From contig NZ_FQUQ01000001.1 of NCBI RefSeq assembly GCF_900129215.1, forward strand, positions 992,001-1,056,000: a DNA stretch of 64,000 nt, in the 5' to 3' direction. The stretch is from Pedobacter caeni. GTDB taxonomy: Bacteria > Bacteroidota > Bacteroidia > Sphingobacteriales > Sphingobacteriaceae. The notes beneath the pieces were generated by a model that ran no database searches, was not told the origin of the DNA, and saw only the letters and a program-made list of their open reading frames with translations. The stretch's first letter is position 1. Every line of letters starts with the position of its first letter. The position numbers and the translations under genes are program-made. Below, one piece after another: positions 24,807 to 34,296 of this stretch.

Positions 24807-26228
24807 ATGAAAAAAACCATTATTAGCCTCAGCCTTATTCTGGCTTTGAGCATCTACTTTATTGGATGTAAGAAGAAGGACCTTCCAGAAAATCAACAAG
24901 AAAAAAAGGTAAACGATAAAACAAGTATTATTGGCGGTGAGCCAATAAATATCTTGAATGCCCCTTATCAAGCCGCCTTTTTCGTGCATAAAGGTATCTC
25001 TTTTGGCTTTCAGGGTGGCGGAGTTATTCTGAGTGAAAATTGGATACTTACGGCGGCTCACGTAGTTTCTAATGGATCCCAGCAACTTCCTTTAAGTCTG
25101 GTAAATGTTAGAACCGGCTCAACTGATGCAAATCTTGGTACGAATAGAACAGTAGATCAGATTATACGACATCCAAATTATAACCCAACAACCTTGGAAA
25201 ATGATATTGCCCTGGTACATTTGTCGTCGCCTATGACTTTTAATGCTTCAACAGCTGCAATTTCATATTCAACGTCGACTTCTATCCCTTATGCACAAGC
25301 AGGTTATGCAGCTATTGCATCTGGCTGGGGAGATACCGTACAGAGTGGAATTGGATCAAGCACTAACCAATTAAATAGTGTCGGTGTAAAAGTAATACCT
25401 AACAATGATGGTAGTATTCCTGGTTACATGAACAGATCAGAGTCAATACTTTTTACAAATTCTCCTGACAATCAGAACCATGGCACATGTAATGGAGATA
25501 GCGGCGGGCCATTGACAATTAATTTTGGTGATGGCCCTGTGCTCGCAGGCATTGTGAGTTTTGGAACGCCTACTTGTTTAAATGGTCCTGCTGGTTATGC
25601 TCGTGTTTCGTATTTTGCAGACTGGATTTATACAAATTCTGGTGTTGGTTCCGACAGGCTTTATGGCAATTATGGAATAAATTATTTTTGTGGATCTGCA
25701 AATTATCAAATCGTTCAGCCATCAACAGGAACTACTGTTAGTTGGAGTGTAAGCAACCCTTCAAATGCCACCTTAAGTACTTCAACAGGAAATAGCGTAA
25801 CCGTTACGCGTACAGGAGATTTGTATGCAGATTTAAATCTTACCGCAACTATAACATTCCCTGGCGGAAGAACAAAGGTGATCAATAAAAAGATCTTTTC
25901 TGATTGTAAGGTTCCGATTGTAGTTCAGGCACTTCGGGGTGGTATGCCAAGGCCACTTATGGGAGGAGTAAAATTTATATCAAACAATCCGCAGAATCCC
26001 AGAGAGTTTGGTTCTGATTGGATGAGTGTTGATGAACCGGAAATCGTTCCGGGAACGTACAATCTATATGCTTATTTAGATAATGGTGTTTCGGTTAGTG
26101 TTAATGTAAATGGAACAAGTCAAAATGTAGTTGGGCAAGGCGTAGGTAGTGTTGGCATTGGCAACGGAGTTTTTCTAGGCACTGTTACTGTAAATAGCGG
26201 TTTTTATGTGAAAGCAATCCTTCCATAA
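24807..26228 (+). CDS. Trypsin-like (S1) serine protease lipoprotein
   Basis: 473 residues: lipoprotein signal with Cys21 (SIYFIGC), propeptide-like linker, then an S1 domain starting IIGGEPI at residue 41, as in activated trypsins. Catalytic triad is complete: His85 (TAAH), Asp133 (ENDIALV) and Ser232 (CNGDSGGPL). The protease domain ends about residue 277; the C-terminal ~195 residues are beta-rich, Ig-like (about 285-370) plus a last domain of unknown type. It would sit on the outer membrane, likely surface-exposed. It has its own terminator downstream. Confidence 0.92.
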   Translation: MKKTIISLSLILALSIYFIGCKKKDLPENQQEKKVNDKTSIIGGEPINILNAPYQAAFFVHKGISFGFQGGGVILSENWILTAAHVVSNGSQQLPLSLVNVRTGSTDANLGTNRTVDQIIRHPNYNPTTLENDIALVHLSSPMTFNASTAAISYSTSTSIPYAQAGYAAIASGWGDTVQSGIGSSTNQLNSVGVKVIPNNDGSIPGYMNRSESILFTNSPDNQNHGTCNGDSGGPLTINFGDGPVLAGIVSFGTPTCLNGPAGYARVSYFADWIYTNSGVGSDRLYGNYGINYFCGSANYQIVQPSTGTTVSWSVSNPSNATLSTSTGNSVTVTRTGDLYADLNLTATITFPGGRTKVINKKIFSDCKVPIVVQALRGGMPRPLMGGVKFISNNPQNPREFGSDWMSVDEPEIVPGTYNLYAYLDNGVSVSVNVNGTSQNVVGQGVGSVGIGNGVFLGTVTVNSGFYVKAILP

Positions 26229-26248
26229 TAACATTTGATTTTTAAATT

Positions 26249-26302
26249 GGCAACTGGCTCTTATTGGTAAAACATACTTGTAAGAGCCAGTTGCCTTTCT
26301 AT
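26249..26302 (+). terminator. Terminator of the serine protease gene
   Basis: Perfect 15-bp stem GGCAACTGGCTCTTA (26249-26263) / TAAGAGCCAGTTGCC (26281-26295) with a 17-base loop, then TTTCTATTT. Confidence 0.9.
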
Positions 26303-26349
26303 TTAAAAAATAACGATGGATCATCGAATATTAAGCCGTATTCATTAAA

Positions 26350-26823
26350 TCAGGCCAATTTCGATTGTAAATAAGCATTCTTTTCGCGTTCAAGATTAAG
26401 CAAGCCTTCATAAAGGGCTTCATTTTTTGAGTGAAGTTCTCTGTTTTCCCCATAGACTGTTTTAAGCTCTTTCATCGCTTCCACTAATGCAACGAAAGGA
26501 TCGAAATTTGGAGTATTAGCATGATTCACATCTCCGTTACCATTATGTTGCGTGCTATGATTAAATGTGTTAAAATAATTTATTGCAGCCTGTTCATCAA
26601 AATTCTCCAACACTTTTACAGGGACTTTTAACAGTTCTGCAATCGAATTCAACAACTCAGGATCTACTACTTCTCTCGCTTCTATTAAAGAAATCCTTTT
26701 TTGACTCCACTCCGGCCCTAGCTGATCAGCCAGGGCTTCTTGTCTTATTCCGAGCATCTCCCGGAACCGTTTTACATTTCTCCCCTGATGAGCTTGTCCC
26801 GCTCCGTCTGTTTTAATTTTCAT
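26350..26823 (-). CDS. XRE-family regulator with C-terminal coiled coil
   Basis: 157 residues from the ATG at 26823: a Cro/C1-type helix-turn-helix (about 12-70: GRNVKRFREMLGIRQEALADQL, SQKRISLIEA, LLNSIAELLKV), an Asn/His-rich linker with FNTFNHSTQHNGNGDVNH, and a C-terminal coiled coil from FDPFVALVEAMKEL onward. The same plan (HTH, FDP, coiled coil) recurs in the regulator at 62603. An upstream extension of 26 residues is hydrophobic and rejected. It is divergent from two helical proteins (26932, 27623) and probably regulates them; 108 bases separate the starts. Confidence 0.85.
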   Translation of the reverse strand: MKIKTDGAGQAHQGRNVKRFREMLGIRQEALADQLGPEWSQKRISLIEAREVVDPELLNSIAELLKVPVKVLENFDEQAAINYFNTFNHSTQHNGNGDVNHANTPNFDPFVALVEAMKELKTVYGENRELHSKNEALYEGLLNLEREKNAYLQSKLA

Positions 26824-26931
26824 ATCATTTAAGTTTTGTGAAATCAAATTTATTAAAACAAAACAACATAAATCATACAGTAAAGAATATATTTTACCCA
26901 TTAGTTAATAAAAACTTAAATAGAAAGTGAG

Positions 26932-27588
26932 ATGCATGGGTTAGAATTTCCAAAAGGTATCTATTCGTACCACACAAATCAGGAAATCATGAAGGCTAAA
27001 AACATTTCAACGAAAGCGCTCTTACTTTATAACCTCAGTCAAAACGAGATAGAAAACCCTACAATTATATTGAATGACTTTTGCCTTCATGATCACCTTC
27101 CTGCCCACCTGGAACAGCTTAAACATTGGAGAAACCTGCTGATCTCCAATAAAACCTACAAAAGAAGGAATTGTCCGTCAGACTTATTTCTTCATTACAG
27201 AATGACGATAAAACTATTAGAGGCAGCCTGGTTATTAAAAGAAAAAAGCACACCTAATCACCCCACCCTAGACAAAACAGAGCAAGCACTCATCAAATAC
27301 TTGCTTAACAAAGAGCAGCAGGAAATAACATTCTACCCTACTTCATTGAGCATGGAAGAGCTCTGGAATCCCAGGATACTGTTTAGCAAACTATTTAAGC
27401 AATATAAACTGAAAGACTACAGAAGGATTCTTCAATACTGGATGAGCGAAGCCTTAAGCCCCTTCTGCAGCGATGAAGTCCTGATGAAAGCCGAAATCAT
27501 CATTGTCTATGAGAATCTTCAAAAGCTTTACGAAGCCTGTTGGCTCATATACGAACGGGCCAACAAAACCCAGGAGATTCAGAATTAG
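26932..27588 (+). CDS. Helical protein of unknown function, first of a divergent pair
   Basis: 218 residues, almost all helical, no signal peptide. Two internal segments are alike: HYRMTIKLLEAAWLLKEKS near residue 90 and VYENLQKLYEACWLIYERA near the C terminus, suggesting an internally duplicated fold. The adjacent gene product has the same pattern (HAQCIKLLEIAHVLF and INEYLEKLMESIYVVYQT), so the two are distant paralogues. I do not recognise the family. The ATG at 26989 (MKAKNISTKALLL) is a good alternative start. Confidence 0.6.
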   Translation: MHGLEFPKGIYSYHTNQEIMKAKNISTKALLLYNLSQNEIENPTIILNDFCLHDHLPAHLEQLKHWRNLLISNKTYKRRNCPSDLFLHYRMTIKLLEAAWLLKEKSTPNHPTLDKTEQALIKYLLNKEQQEITFYPTSLSMEELWNPRILFSKLFKQYKLKDYRRILQYWMSEALSPFCSDEVLMKAEIIIVYENLQKLYEACWLIYERANKTQEIQN

Positions 27589-27622
27589 AATCAATTTATC
27601 CATTCACATAAAGAACAATAAC

Positions 27623-28261
27623 ATGAAAACAGTAACAACAACACCAGCAGCAACAGGTTTCAGACAATTAACAAGTTATGAGATAGACTATCCAATGTAC
27701 GCGGTCTGCCACTTTTGGTCCATTGATGCTTACATTGAAGAATTCCGGATGGATGTATACTACTGGATTAAAACATCCTGTTCTTTATCCGATGACCAGT
27801 TTGGAGATCCTTATTATTTTGAACTTATTCATGCACAATGCATTAAACTATTGGAAATAGCTCATGTTCTGTTTAGCGATTATGCTGACTTTAAAATAGA
27901 TAAGGATCATCCTCTTCGCAGACAAAGGTTTTCCGTTTTTGGTCATTATTTAGAAGATCAACAAGTTTTAAGGTGCCCGGATCTATACTTCCGTACGCTT
28001 GACGGGAAAGAAATAAATGATGTGACCATTTTCTTCGAGGATTTTTTTGAGTTTAAGAGTTTAGACGAATGGTATCTTATTTTAGACCAGCTACTGATCA
28101 ATTCCAGGGAAGAGACCAGTGTAGTAAGAAATGCAGAGATCGGACCTCTGATTTTGGAAATCAATGAGTATCTGGAGAAGTTAATGGAATCAATCTATGT
28201 GGTGTATCAAACACAAGCAATAAATTTCATCGCTGAGCATCATCCCGAATTGCTTGATTAG
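27623..28261 (+). CDS. Helical protein of unknown function, second of the pair
   Basis: 212 residues from the ATG at 27623; an upstream in-frame start at 27503 lies inside the previous gene and is rejected. Mostly helical with a central beta-like block HYLEDQQVLRCPDLYFRTLD and paired amphipathic helices ending in KLLEIAHVLF and YLEKLMESIYVVYQ. No signal or membrane segment. It follows the previous gene by 34 bases and ends at a strong terminator. A frameshifted homologue sits at 11915-12200 after the tRNA, so the family moves or is duplicated within this genome. Function unknown. Confidence 0.65.
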   Translation: MKTVTTTPAATGFRQLTSYEIDYPMYAVCHFWSIDAYIEEFRMDVYYWIKTSCSLSDDQFGDPYYFELIHAQCIKLLEIAHVLFSDYADFKIDKDHPLRRQRFSVFGHYLEDQQVLRCPDLYFRTLDGKEINDVTIFFEDFFEFKSLDEWYLILDQLLINSREETSVVRNAEIGPLILEINEYLEKLMESIYVVYQTQAINFIAEHHPELLD

Positions 28262-28278
28262 GGCATGGAGGAATCGAT

Positions 28279-28312
28279 AAAAAAGCCTTCCAGAAATGGA
28301 AGGCTTTTTTAT
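28279..28312 (+). terminator. Terminator of the 26932-28261 transcript
   Basis: A 14-bp stem (AAAAAAGCCTTCCA / TGGAAGGCTTTTTT) closed by a GAAA tetraloop (28293-28296) with the T run in the 3' arm. Confidence 0.9.
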
Positions 28313-28369
28313 AGCATAGATTTTTCCGGAAAGAATTCCCTGGGGGTAATCTCCCCGAACTAATCTGAA

Positions 28370-29164
28370 CTAATGGATATTTCGGATAACTGAATTGAAA
28401 AGTTGCGTGTATTTACTCTCGTCAACGTTGGCATAGTTGTATTTGAAGTTGGAGAGCATGTGTTCAAAGGTGTTATTGTAAATATTTATGACATGGTTTT
28501 TCATCAATGCGGTATCGGTCAGGTCAACCTTTGAAAGCTTCTCCAGGCTCTCTTCAAGTTCTGAGTATTCAACTTTCCAATCCTTTGGTAATGGCAACCT
28601 CCGGTTTGGAAAAGCCAGGTTTTCTAAATAGTGCGGGTTATACAAACTATCGAAGAGTACATATAAATAGTCGAAGAGACGGGTTTCGGATAACTCGGTA
28701 ATATTAAGTCCGAATGTGTTTTCTGCACGTATGTGCCGGTTATAAGATGCCTTGTATTGTTCAACAAATTCATTCCTGACAGTTGTATATTCGGGCAGTT
28801 TGCTTTCTAAAAGAGAAATCAACCTGTTTCTCATTTCCTGGGCTTTTGGCTTCCATACTTCTTTTGAAGTTTTCTCGATTTCCTGATACTCATATCTTTT
28901 ATAAGCTAATTGCCCATCGCTGGAACAATCTTCGTAACACTCCCCGACGTAAATTTCCAATATATCAGAGGAGATTACATCGATATAAATCCAATTATCA
29001 ACATACTCTCTAATTATAGTTAATTGGGATATTGATTCCAGGTGAATTTCGTAGTAATAATCCTCCCTATAATCGTACTCCGGAAATCCACTTAAAATAA
29101 AGTAATGATCACTGATTTCGGAAATCGAATCCAGATAAAAAGCTTTGTATGATTCTGTTGTCAT
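28370..29164 (-). CDS. Hypothetical protein, possibly immunity-like
   Basis: 264 residues, acidic and aromatic-rich (YDYREDYYYEIHLESISQL early, then a helical half with KYNYANVDESKYTQLF at the end). No signal peptide. I do not recognise a family. Composition, solitary occurrence, low similarity to its surroundings and proximity to ComJ-like and other immunity-like genes are compatible with an orphan immunity protein, but that is weak inference. The 296 bases upstream to 29460 hold no other gene. Confidence 0.5.
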   Translation of the reverse strand: MTTESYKAFYLDSISEISDHYFILSGFPEYDYREDYYYEIHLESISQLTIIREYVDNWIYIDVISSDILEIYVGECYEDCSSDGQLAYKRYEYQEIEKTSKEVWKPKAQEMRNRLISLLESKLPEYTTVRNEFVEQYKASYNRHIRAENTFGLNITELSETRLFDYLYVLFDSLYNPHYLENLAFPNRRLPLPKDWKVEYSELEESLEKLSKVDLTDTALMKNHVINIYNNTFEHMLSNFKYNYANVDESKYTQLFNSVIRNIH

Positions 29165-29460
29165 TGCATTAGTGTTACAGGAATAGTTAAAGATAGGAAT
29201 ACATTATTGAGTACTGCTTTTGCTTAACGATTAAATGTAAATACATTATATTATGGTAGAATACTTAAATCTATATTCATATGATGGTTGCTACGCAGCC
29301 ACATGGTTAAAAAACGATAAGTAAACAGCAATCGAAAAAAGAAGATATCTAGTCAGGCGTCACTTTTAGTAGTGAGGAAATGTCCCGCATGAAATTCTTT
29401 CAGAAAATTCCCAAAAAGCACCTCTAACCACAACAAACATGTCTTTTCGATTGATCCTGG

Positions 29461-30060
29461 CTATATGATTTTCAACATTTGATAGTCCGATAAGCTTACG
29501 CTCAACGGTCTGGGATCTTTTCTCCAGGTTATAGTTCTGTTGCTGGCATCACTTTCCGTAAAATCTTTTCGGATAAAAGAAAACAGGTAAATATTGTTGT
29601 TTTGGAACACCAGCTCATCATCTTTGATTAAAGGGTTCTCCTGCAGGACAGAAGCCATGTGTTTGATTAAACTTAGCGAGTTGGAGAAAACAGGAATACC
29701 TTGAAAATGAAGCTGATTTGCCCTGTTGTCGGCAAAAAACTCGGTTAGTTTGCCATCTTCGTATTCCAGCGTTAAGCCCGTTGCCCTGTATTCCGTTTCA
29801 ATAACCCCCCGTTGTGCGCTTGTTTCGTCTAAAGCTTCCATTACATTTTTTAAATCCTCTTCAGTAAAAAAATCTTTAAGCATATCGTAAGTAGCCAGCA
29901 ACTGTTCTTTTTGCAACGATAAATTGTTTTCTCCCGTAATTTCTCCCAGAACATCTTTAAGTGCACTTACTTCTAACCGGGTCATATCAAATACAGCTTT
30001 GCCCAGACCAACACCTGGCAACAGCTCCCAATTGCTATCGTATTGTTTATTTGTTGTCAT
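29461..30060 (-). CDS. Hypothetical cytosolic protein, coupled to the ComJ-like gene
   Basis: About 199 residues from the ATG at 30060, which overlaps the stop of the upstream gene by 4 bases (ATGA), so the two are translationally coupled. The protein is acidic with helical N-terminal half (KEQLLATYDMLKDFFTEEDLKNVMEAL) and a beta-rich C-terminal half. No known family, no signal peptide. It is probably a partner of the product of the upstream gene. Confidence 0.55.
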   Translation of the reverse strand: MTTNKQYDSNWELLPGVGLGKAVFDMTRLEVSALKDVLGEITGENNLSLQKEQLLATYDMLKDFFTEEDLKNVMEALDETSAQRGVIETEYRATGLTLEYEDGKLTEFFADNRANQLHFQGIPVFSNSLSLIKHMASVLQENPLIKDDELVFQNNNIYLFSFIRKDFTESDASNRTITWRKDPRPLSVSLSDYQMLKII

Positions 30061-30557
30061 TGCATCCATTTTGTTTTCTTGTGACTCCTGATGATTTTTA
30101 TGCCATCCTGTTTATCGGTCTTCCATAAATGGATTTCATAAAAGTCTTCTCCATCAAGTCCGTCCTCACTAATTTTATCAAGGTTTCCATAATAAATCCG
30201 TGCCCTGTAAACTCCGTTTTCAAGTTCAATTCTTTTTGCCTCCGGAAAATAGTCGGTACAGCCTGCAATTACAATTTTACCTGAGCTAACTTCTATATCA
30301 CATTCGTTTATTTGTCCTATCACATGCTCATCATCTGTCAAAAATGGGGGTTCGCTATCAAATATTTTTAGGTTTACCGGAACGTTCATATTTCGCACGG
30401 TTCCAACTCCAATTGTGCCATCTGTTATTGCTAAAAGAATGCAGACAGCTTCGTTAGTCCATTTATCACTCAAATCCCCATCTACTTTTTCATCTTGTAT
30501 GTAAAATTGAAAGTAGTCTGCAAAAAGTATCAACTTAACTTCGTTTACTATTCCCAT
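30057..30557 (-). CDS. ComJ-like/immunity-like protein (tentative)
   Basis: 166 residues, all-beta: KLILFADYFQFYIQD, WTNEAVCILLAITDGTIGVGTVRN, and YRARIYYGNLDKISEDG with the final EIHLW strand. The pattern of an N-terminal DYFQF strand, a W-T-[ND]-E-A helix and a late YRARIYYG strand recalls ComJ, the nuclease inhibitor of Bacillus, and related immunity proteins; the match is by eye and weak. It is the first gene of a coupled pair. The 337 bases upstream contain no supported gene. Confidence 0.45.
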   Translation of the reverse strand: MGIVNEVKLILFADYFQFYIQDEKVDGDLSDKWTNEAVCILLAITDGTIGVGTVRNMNVPVNLKIFDSEPPFLTDDEHVIGQINECDIEVSSGKIVIAGCTDYFPEAKRIELENGVYRARIYYGNLDKISEDGLDGEDFYEIHLWKTDKQDGIKIIRSHKKTKWMQ

Positions 30558-30894
30558 ATCAATTTACTATCAGAGGTGTCATTTTATATTGATTTGTAAT
30601 AGGTTTCTGTAAGTGTTTTTTCCAGGATCATCATCTTTAGGCTTTTCATGGGCCTAAGGACTAATGCTCTTAATTAAGTATAGATACACAAAATTAAGAA
30701 CACCAAGAGGCCAGGCCAAGAAAACAGAGATTACATAGCGACTACATATTCCTGAACAAACGTCTACAAGGGAACTACCGGATAGCGTTAAACAATTTTA
30801 ATTCGAATACGTTCCTAACCTAGCCCATACCAGTCTTTCGTTATTTAATGCCAAAAGGATTAAATTTGATATATTCCCCATAAATCATGAACAG

Positions 30895-31371
30895 ATGAAG
30901 ATGATCTTACAATTGGTTTGTATGATGCTTTTCGCACTTACTGCAAACGCGCAAACATTAAATGGATCTGCAGAAGAACGGAGTTCGCTGGAAAAAGCAA
31001 CTTTAGCACTACGAAATGCTTTTGCTACGGGCAACTCAAAGCTGGTTGCCAGATTACACCATCCTGATATCGTTAAATATTTCGGAGGAGACAATGTCCT
31101 CATTGGTCGTGCGGCAGTAGAAAAGGGAGCAAAAGAGTGGTTTGAAAACTCAAAGGTAGAGTTTATCGAAAATACGGTAGAAAGTACCGTTTTTAATAAA
31201 GGGACGGCAATACAAACGGTTATTTTTTCAATCAAAACAACACCGAAATCAGGAGGTAGTCCAGTAATAAGCAGAGGGCGATCATTGGTAGTTTACATGC
31301 GCGACAAGAATAGTCCAACAGGTTGGCTTTCTCTGAGAGAAATAGCCCAGGCCGCACCAGACCAAAAATAA
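30895..31371 (+). CDS. Secreted SnoaL/DUF4440-like protein
   Basis: 158 residues with a signal peptide (LQLVCMMLFALTANAQ) and an NTF2-like cone domain: EKATLALRNAFATGNSKLVARLHHPDIVKYFGGDN, VLIGRAAVEKGAKEWF and the final GWLSLREIAQ strand. DUF4440 domains bind small ligands or are catalytically idle; no catalytic motif stands out. Exported to the periplasm. It is followed 39 bases later by an unrelated hypothetical gene. Confidence 0.8.
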   Translation: MKMILQLVCMMLFALTANAQTLNGSAEERSSLEKATLALRNAFATGNSKLVARLHHPDIVKYFGGDNVLIGRAAVEKGAKEWFENSKVEFIENTVESTVFNKGTAIQTVIFSIKTTPKSGGSPVISRGRSLVVYMRDKNSPTGWLSLREIAQAAPDQK

Positions 31372-31410
31372 TATAAGAATTGGTATTGATAGTTTACATA
31401 TAACGCTTTA

Positions 31411-31908
31411 ATGAAAATATTTAATGTACAACCAATAAAAGTAATTGAATATATATACAACGAGGAACATCTTGTGAAAAGCAATACAGATTGGAACTAT
31501 GAGTCTGGCTTTGAATTCATTGGCAAAAAAGTTCAACCATTAAATACCATGTTCATCTTGTTTCACATCCTTTATTGTGTGGGTTCCACTCACGAAAAGG
31601 AAATCATTACCCCCACCGGTCCAGGCAAGCATACCATTGAGTTTTCGTTTATTGCGGGTGAAGATGTCTTTATTTCTTATCGCAGTTCATGTCAGTTTGA
31701 TTTTGAAAGTGAAGGCTTTGATGCTGATGTGGCCTCAATAACTGACTTTTTAGCTGATTATCAAGCTCATACTCAATCATTTTTTCGCCAATATGGATTT
31801 AATTCCATCATAAAACTAGAAGAAGAGTCTCGTATGCGGCATACATTAAAAGCAGACGCGATTATAGCAATTGATAATCTGCGTGAAAATAACATGTACG
31901 AGTTTTAA
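31411..31908 (+). CDS. Hypothetical cytosolic protein, immunity-like size
   Basis: 165 residues, mixed alpha-beta, no signal peptide (starts MKIFNVQPIKVIEYIYNEEH; beta stretch HTIEFSFIAGEDVFISYRSS; helical end TLKADAIIAIDNLREN). No family recognised. It ends 12 bases from the convergent ABC permease gene. Size and composition resemble immunity or effector-binding proteins, without stronger evidence. Confidence 0.5.
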   Translation: MKIFNVQPIKVIEYIYNEEHLVKSNTDWNYESGFEFIGKKVQPLNTMFILFHILYCVGSTHEKEIITPTGPGKHTIEFSFIAGEDVFISYRSSCQFDFESEGFDADVASITDFLADYQAHTQSFFRQYGFNSIIKLEEESRMRHTLKADAIIAIDNLRENNMYEF

Positions 31909-31920
31909 AGTAGGTCTCTC

Positions 31921-34296
31921 CTATTGTTCATACTTCAGCGCTTCCGCAGGATTGGCCCTGGCAGCCTTGTACGCCTGAAAACCGACCGTCAAAAATGCAA
32001 TGGCAGCAGTGCCGACTATTGAGGTCAATATCACCTGGAATGATATGCTGGTCCGGAATTCAAAATTAGTGAGCCATCTGTTCATCAGGTAATAAGCCAA
32101 AGGTACGCCAATACAAGCAGCGACAAATACCATTTTCAGGAACGAAACCGACAGCAAATTCATGATACTACTCACTGAAGCGCCCAGTATACGACGCACA
32201 CCAAATTCTTTCGTGCGCTGTTCCGCACTGTAAGCTACCAGGCCATAAAGCCCCATGCAGGAAATAAATATCGCGATACCGCCAAACAGATTGGCCAGTA
32301 TGCCCAGGATCTTTTCAGACTGCAGTTTTTGGGCATACAGATTGTCCACAAACTTGATGTCGACCGGATAAGCCGGATTCAACCTTTTTGCAACAGCTGA
32401 GATCAGTTCCACATTCCGGCTCAAACTGTTGGCAGGATTTAGCCTCATGTTGATGGTAAAGCCCTTTTGTCTGTTAAAATTGATGACCATTGGTTTTTCA
32501 GTCTGATAAGGCGAATCCCAGATGAAATCTTTGAACACCCCAATTACCTTCAAATCCTTGCCGTTAAGTTCTACCCTGGTGCCCAACGGACTTTGAAGAT
32601 TCATCACTTTCACCGCCGTGCTGCTCAGAAGAACCCCTGCCGTATCAGAGGCAAAGTCTTTAGAAAAATCGCGTCCTGCAACGAGCTCCACACCGCTGGT
32701 CTTCACAAAATCGTAAGTGGTTTCCAAACGGTTAAAAACAATATCTTGTCCTCCCGGGGCCATATTGGCCCATTCGAAGCCCCAAAACCAGTTACTCACG
32801 CTGGAAAAACTGCCAGAGGCCTGGTTGACTGCAGTGACAGCCCCTGATTTCAAGACCTCCGATTTAAAGACCTCAAATTTGCCGGAAAGCTCACCCTCCT
32901 GCGGCAATTCTACCAGCAGATTTGCGTGGTAGCCAATCGGCCTGTTTTTGATGAAGCTAATCTGTTTGTAGATCACCAGTGTAGCGATGATCAGCATAAT
33001 GGCAAAGCAAAACTGGCACACGACCAATACCTGCCTCAAATTCACAGGGACTGACTTTGCCCTTGCGGTCTTTCTTTTTAAAGTTTGAATGGGGTTAAAA
33101 GCAGAGAGGAACAGCGCAGGGTATAATCCCGACAGTAATCCTGTTCCCATTACCACTCCAAAAATTACCAGCCAATACCAGATATTGCCATAGTCTATTG
33201 CAATTTCTATACTCAGCAAATTGTTGAACATGGGCAAAGTAAGCTCTACAATAGTTACTGCCACTAATACACTTCCCAATGTCAATACCATAGCTTCAGT
33301 AAGGAACTGTATAACGAGGGAAGCCCTTGTGGCGCCAATGGTCTTCTTGATGCCTACTTCCTTTGCCCTTCGCTCGGATTTGGCGGTCGCCATATTCATA
33401 AAATTTATGCAGGCGATCAATAAGATGCCAAAGGCCAGACCAATAAACAGATAAATTCTTTCAATGTCACCACCATCATTTTTTCCGTTAACGAATTTAT
33501 TATAAAGGTGCTTTTTAGCGAGTGGAAATAAGAAATTCTCCGTTTTGCCATCGGGACTTCTCTCATTAAATATGCCCTTGATCTTGCTGTTGATTAAATC
33601 GACTTTTGACGGGTCGTTTACCTTTACCATCGCCAGCCAGCTGAAGCTGCCCCAATTCCAATTTTTGGCCCTTTCATTTATCATTTCAAAGAAAGACCAG
33701 GGCATGACATAATCAAACTTAATGGAAGTATTGCCAGGAAAGTCTTTGATCACACCCGTGATGGTCAGGTCCCTTTCATTTTTGTATTTTATGCTTTTGT
33801 TAAGCACATTGACCCCGCCAAATAACAGCTTTGCCGTCTGTTCCGTTACAACAACAGAATTGGGCACATCAAGGGCTGTAGCTGGATTACCGGCTATAAA
33901 TTCGTAATTGTAGATCTTCAGTATTTCAGGATCTGCAAATATTTCAACCCTTTTGAAGCCTGTTCTGCCATTGGCAATGAGTGTCTCCCCGCCTCCGGCG
34001 ATACGTGTTACCGCATCAACTTCTGGTACACGTTTCCTGATTTCTCCGGCGATGCCATTTCCCGGACTACCACCCGTCCCGGTGATCTTTCCTGATGCAT
34101 CCTGATAATTGGTCATCACCTGATAAACCTTGTCAGCATCTTTGAATCCCTTGTCGAAATTCCATTCGTAGTTCACGTACAATAGCAGTAAAAGGCAGGA
34201 TGCCAGACCTATTGCCAGACCAATAATATTAATCACAGAAGAAGTCTTATTTCTCAGGATATTTCGCAAAGCGATTTTTAAATTGAGTCTGAACAT
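31921..34296 (-). CDS. MacB/FtsX-type ABC transporter permease, large Bacteroidota form
   Basis: 791 residues: N-terminal transmembrane helix (SVINIIGLAIGLASCLLLLLYV) and MacB_PCD periplasmic domain, three-helix FtsX block (about 285-415: GLAFGILLIACINFMNMATAKSERRAKEVGIKKTIGA), a second periplasmic domain and a second FtsX block at the C terminus (KEFGVRRILGAS). This duplicated 8-helix form is common in Bacteroidota and usually works with a LolD/MacB-type ATPase to export lipoproteins or peptides. No ATPase gene is adjacent, so a partner must be encoded elsewhere. The start is conserved (FRLNLKIALRNILRNK). Confidence 0.93.
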   Translation of the reverse strand: MFRLNLKIALRNILRNKTSSVINIIGLAIGLASCLLLLLYVNYEWNFDKGFKDADKVYQVMTNYQDASGKITGTGGSPGNGIAGEIRKRVPEVDAVTRIAGGGETLIANGRTGFKRVEIFADPEILKIYNYEFIAGNPATALDVPNSVVVTEQTAKLLFGGVNVLNKSIKYKNERDLTITGVIKDFPGNTSIKFDYVMPWSFFEMINERAKNWNWGSFSWLAMVKVNDPSKVDLINSKIKGIFNERSPDGKTENFLFPLAKKHLYNKFVNGKNDGGDIERIYLFIGLAFGILLIACINFMNMATAKSERRAKEVGIKKTIGATRASLVIQFLTEAMVLTLGSVLVAVTIVELTLPMFNNLLSIEIAIDYGNIWYWLVIFGVVMGTGLLSGLYPALFLSAFNPIQTLKRKTARAKSVPVNLRQVLVVCQFCFAIMLIIATLVIYKQISFIKNRPIGYHANLLVELPQEGELSGKFEVFKSEVLKSGAVTAVNQASGSFSSVSNWFWGFEWANMAPGGQDIVFNRLETTYDFVKTSGVELVAGRDFSKDFASDTAGVLLSSTAVKVMNLQSPLGTRVELNGKDLKVIGVFKDFIWDSPYQTEKPMVINFNRQKGFTINMRLNPANSLSRNVELISAVAKRLNPAYPVDIKFVDNLYAQKLQSEKILGILANLFGGIAIFISCMGLYGLVAYSAEQRTKEFGVRRILGASVSSIMNLLSVSFLKMVFVAACIGVPLAYYLMNRWLTNFEFRTSISFQVILTSIVGTAAIAFLTVGFQAYKAARANPAEALKYEQ

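Noticed and set aside
30558..30894. Hydrophobic minus-strand frame with a LAWPLG-like segment
   Set aside because: Too short and ambiguous to call a permease tail.
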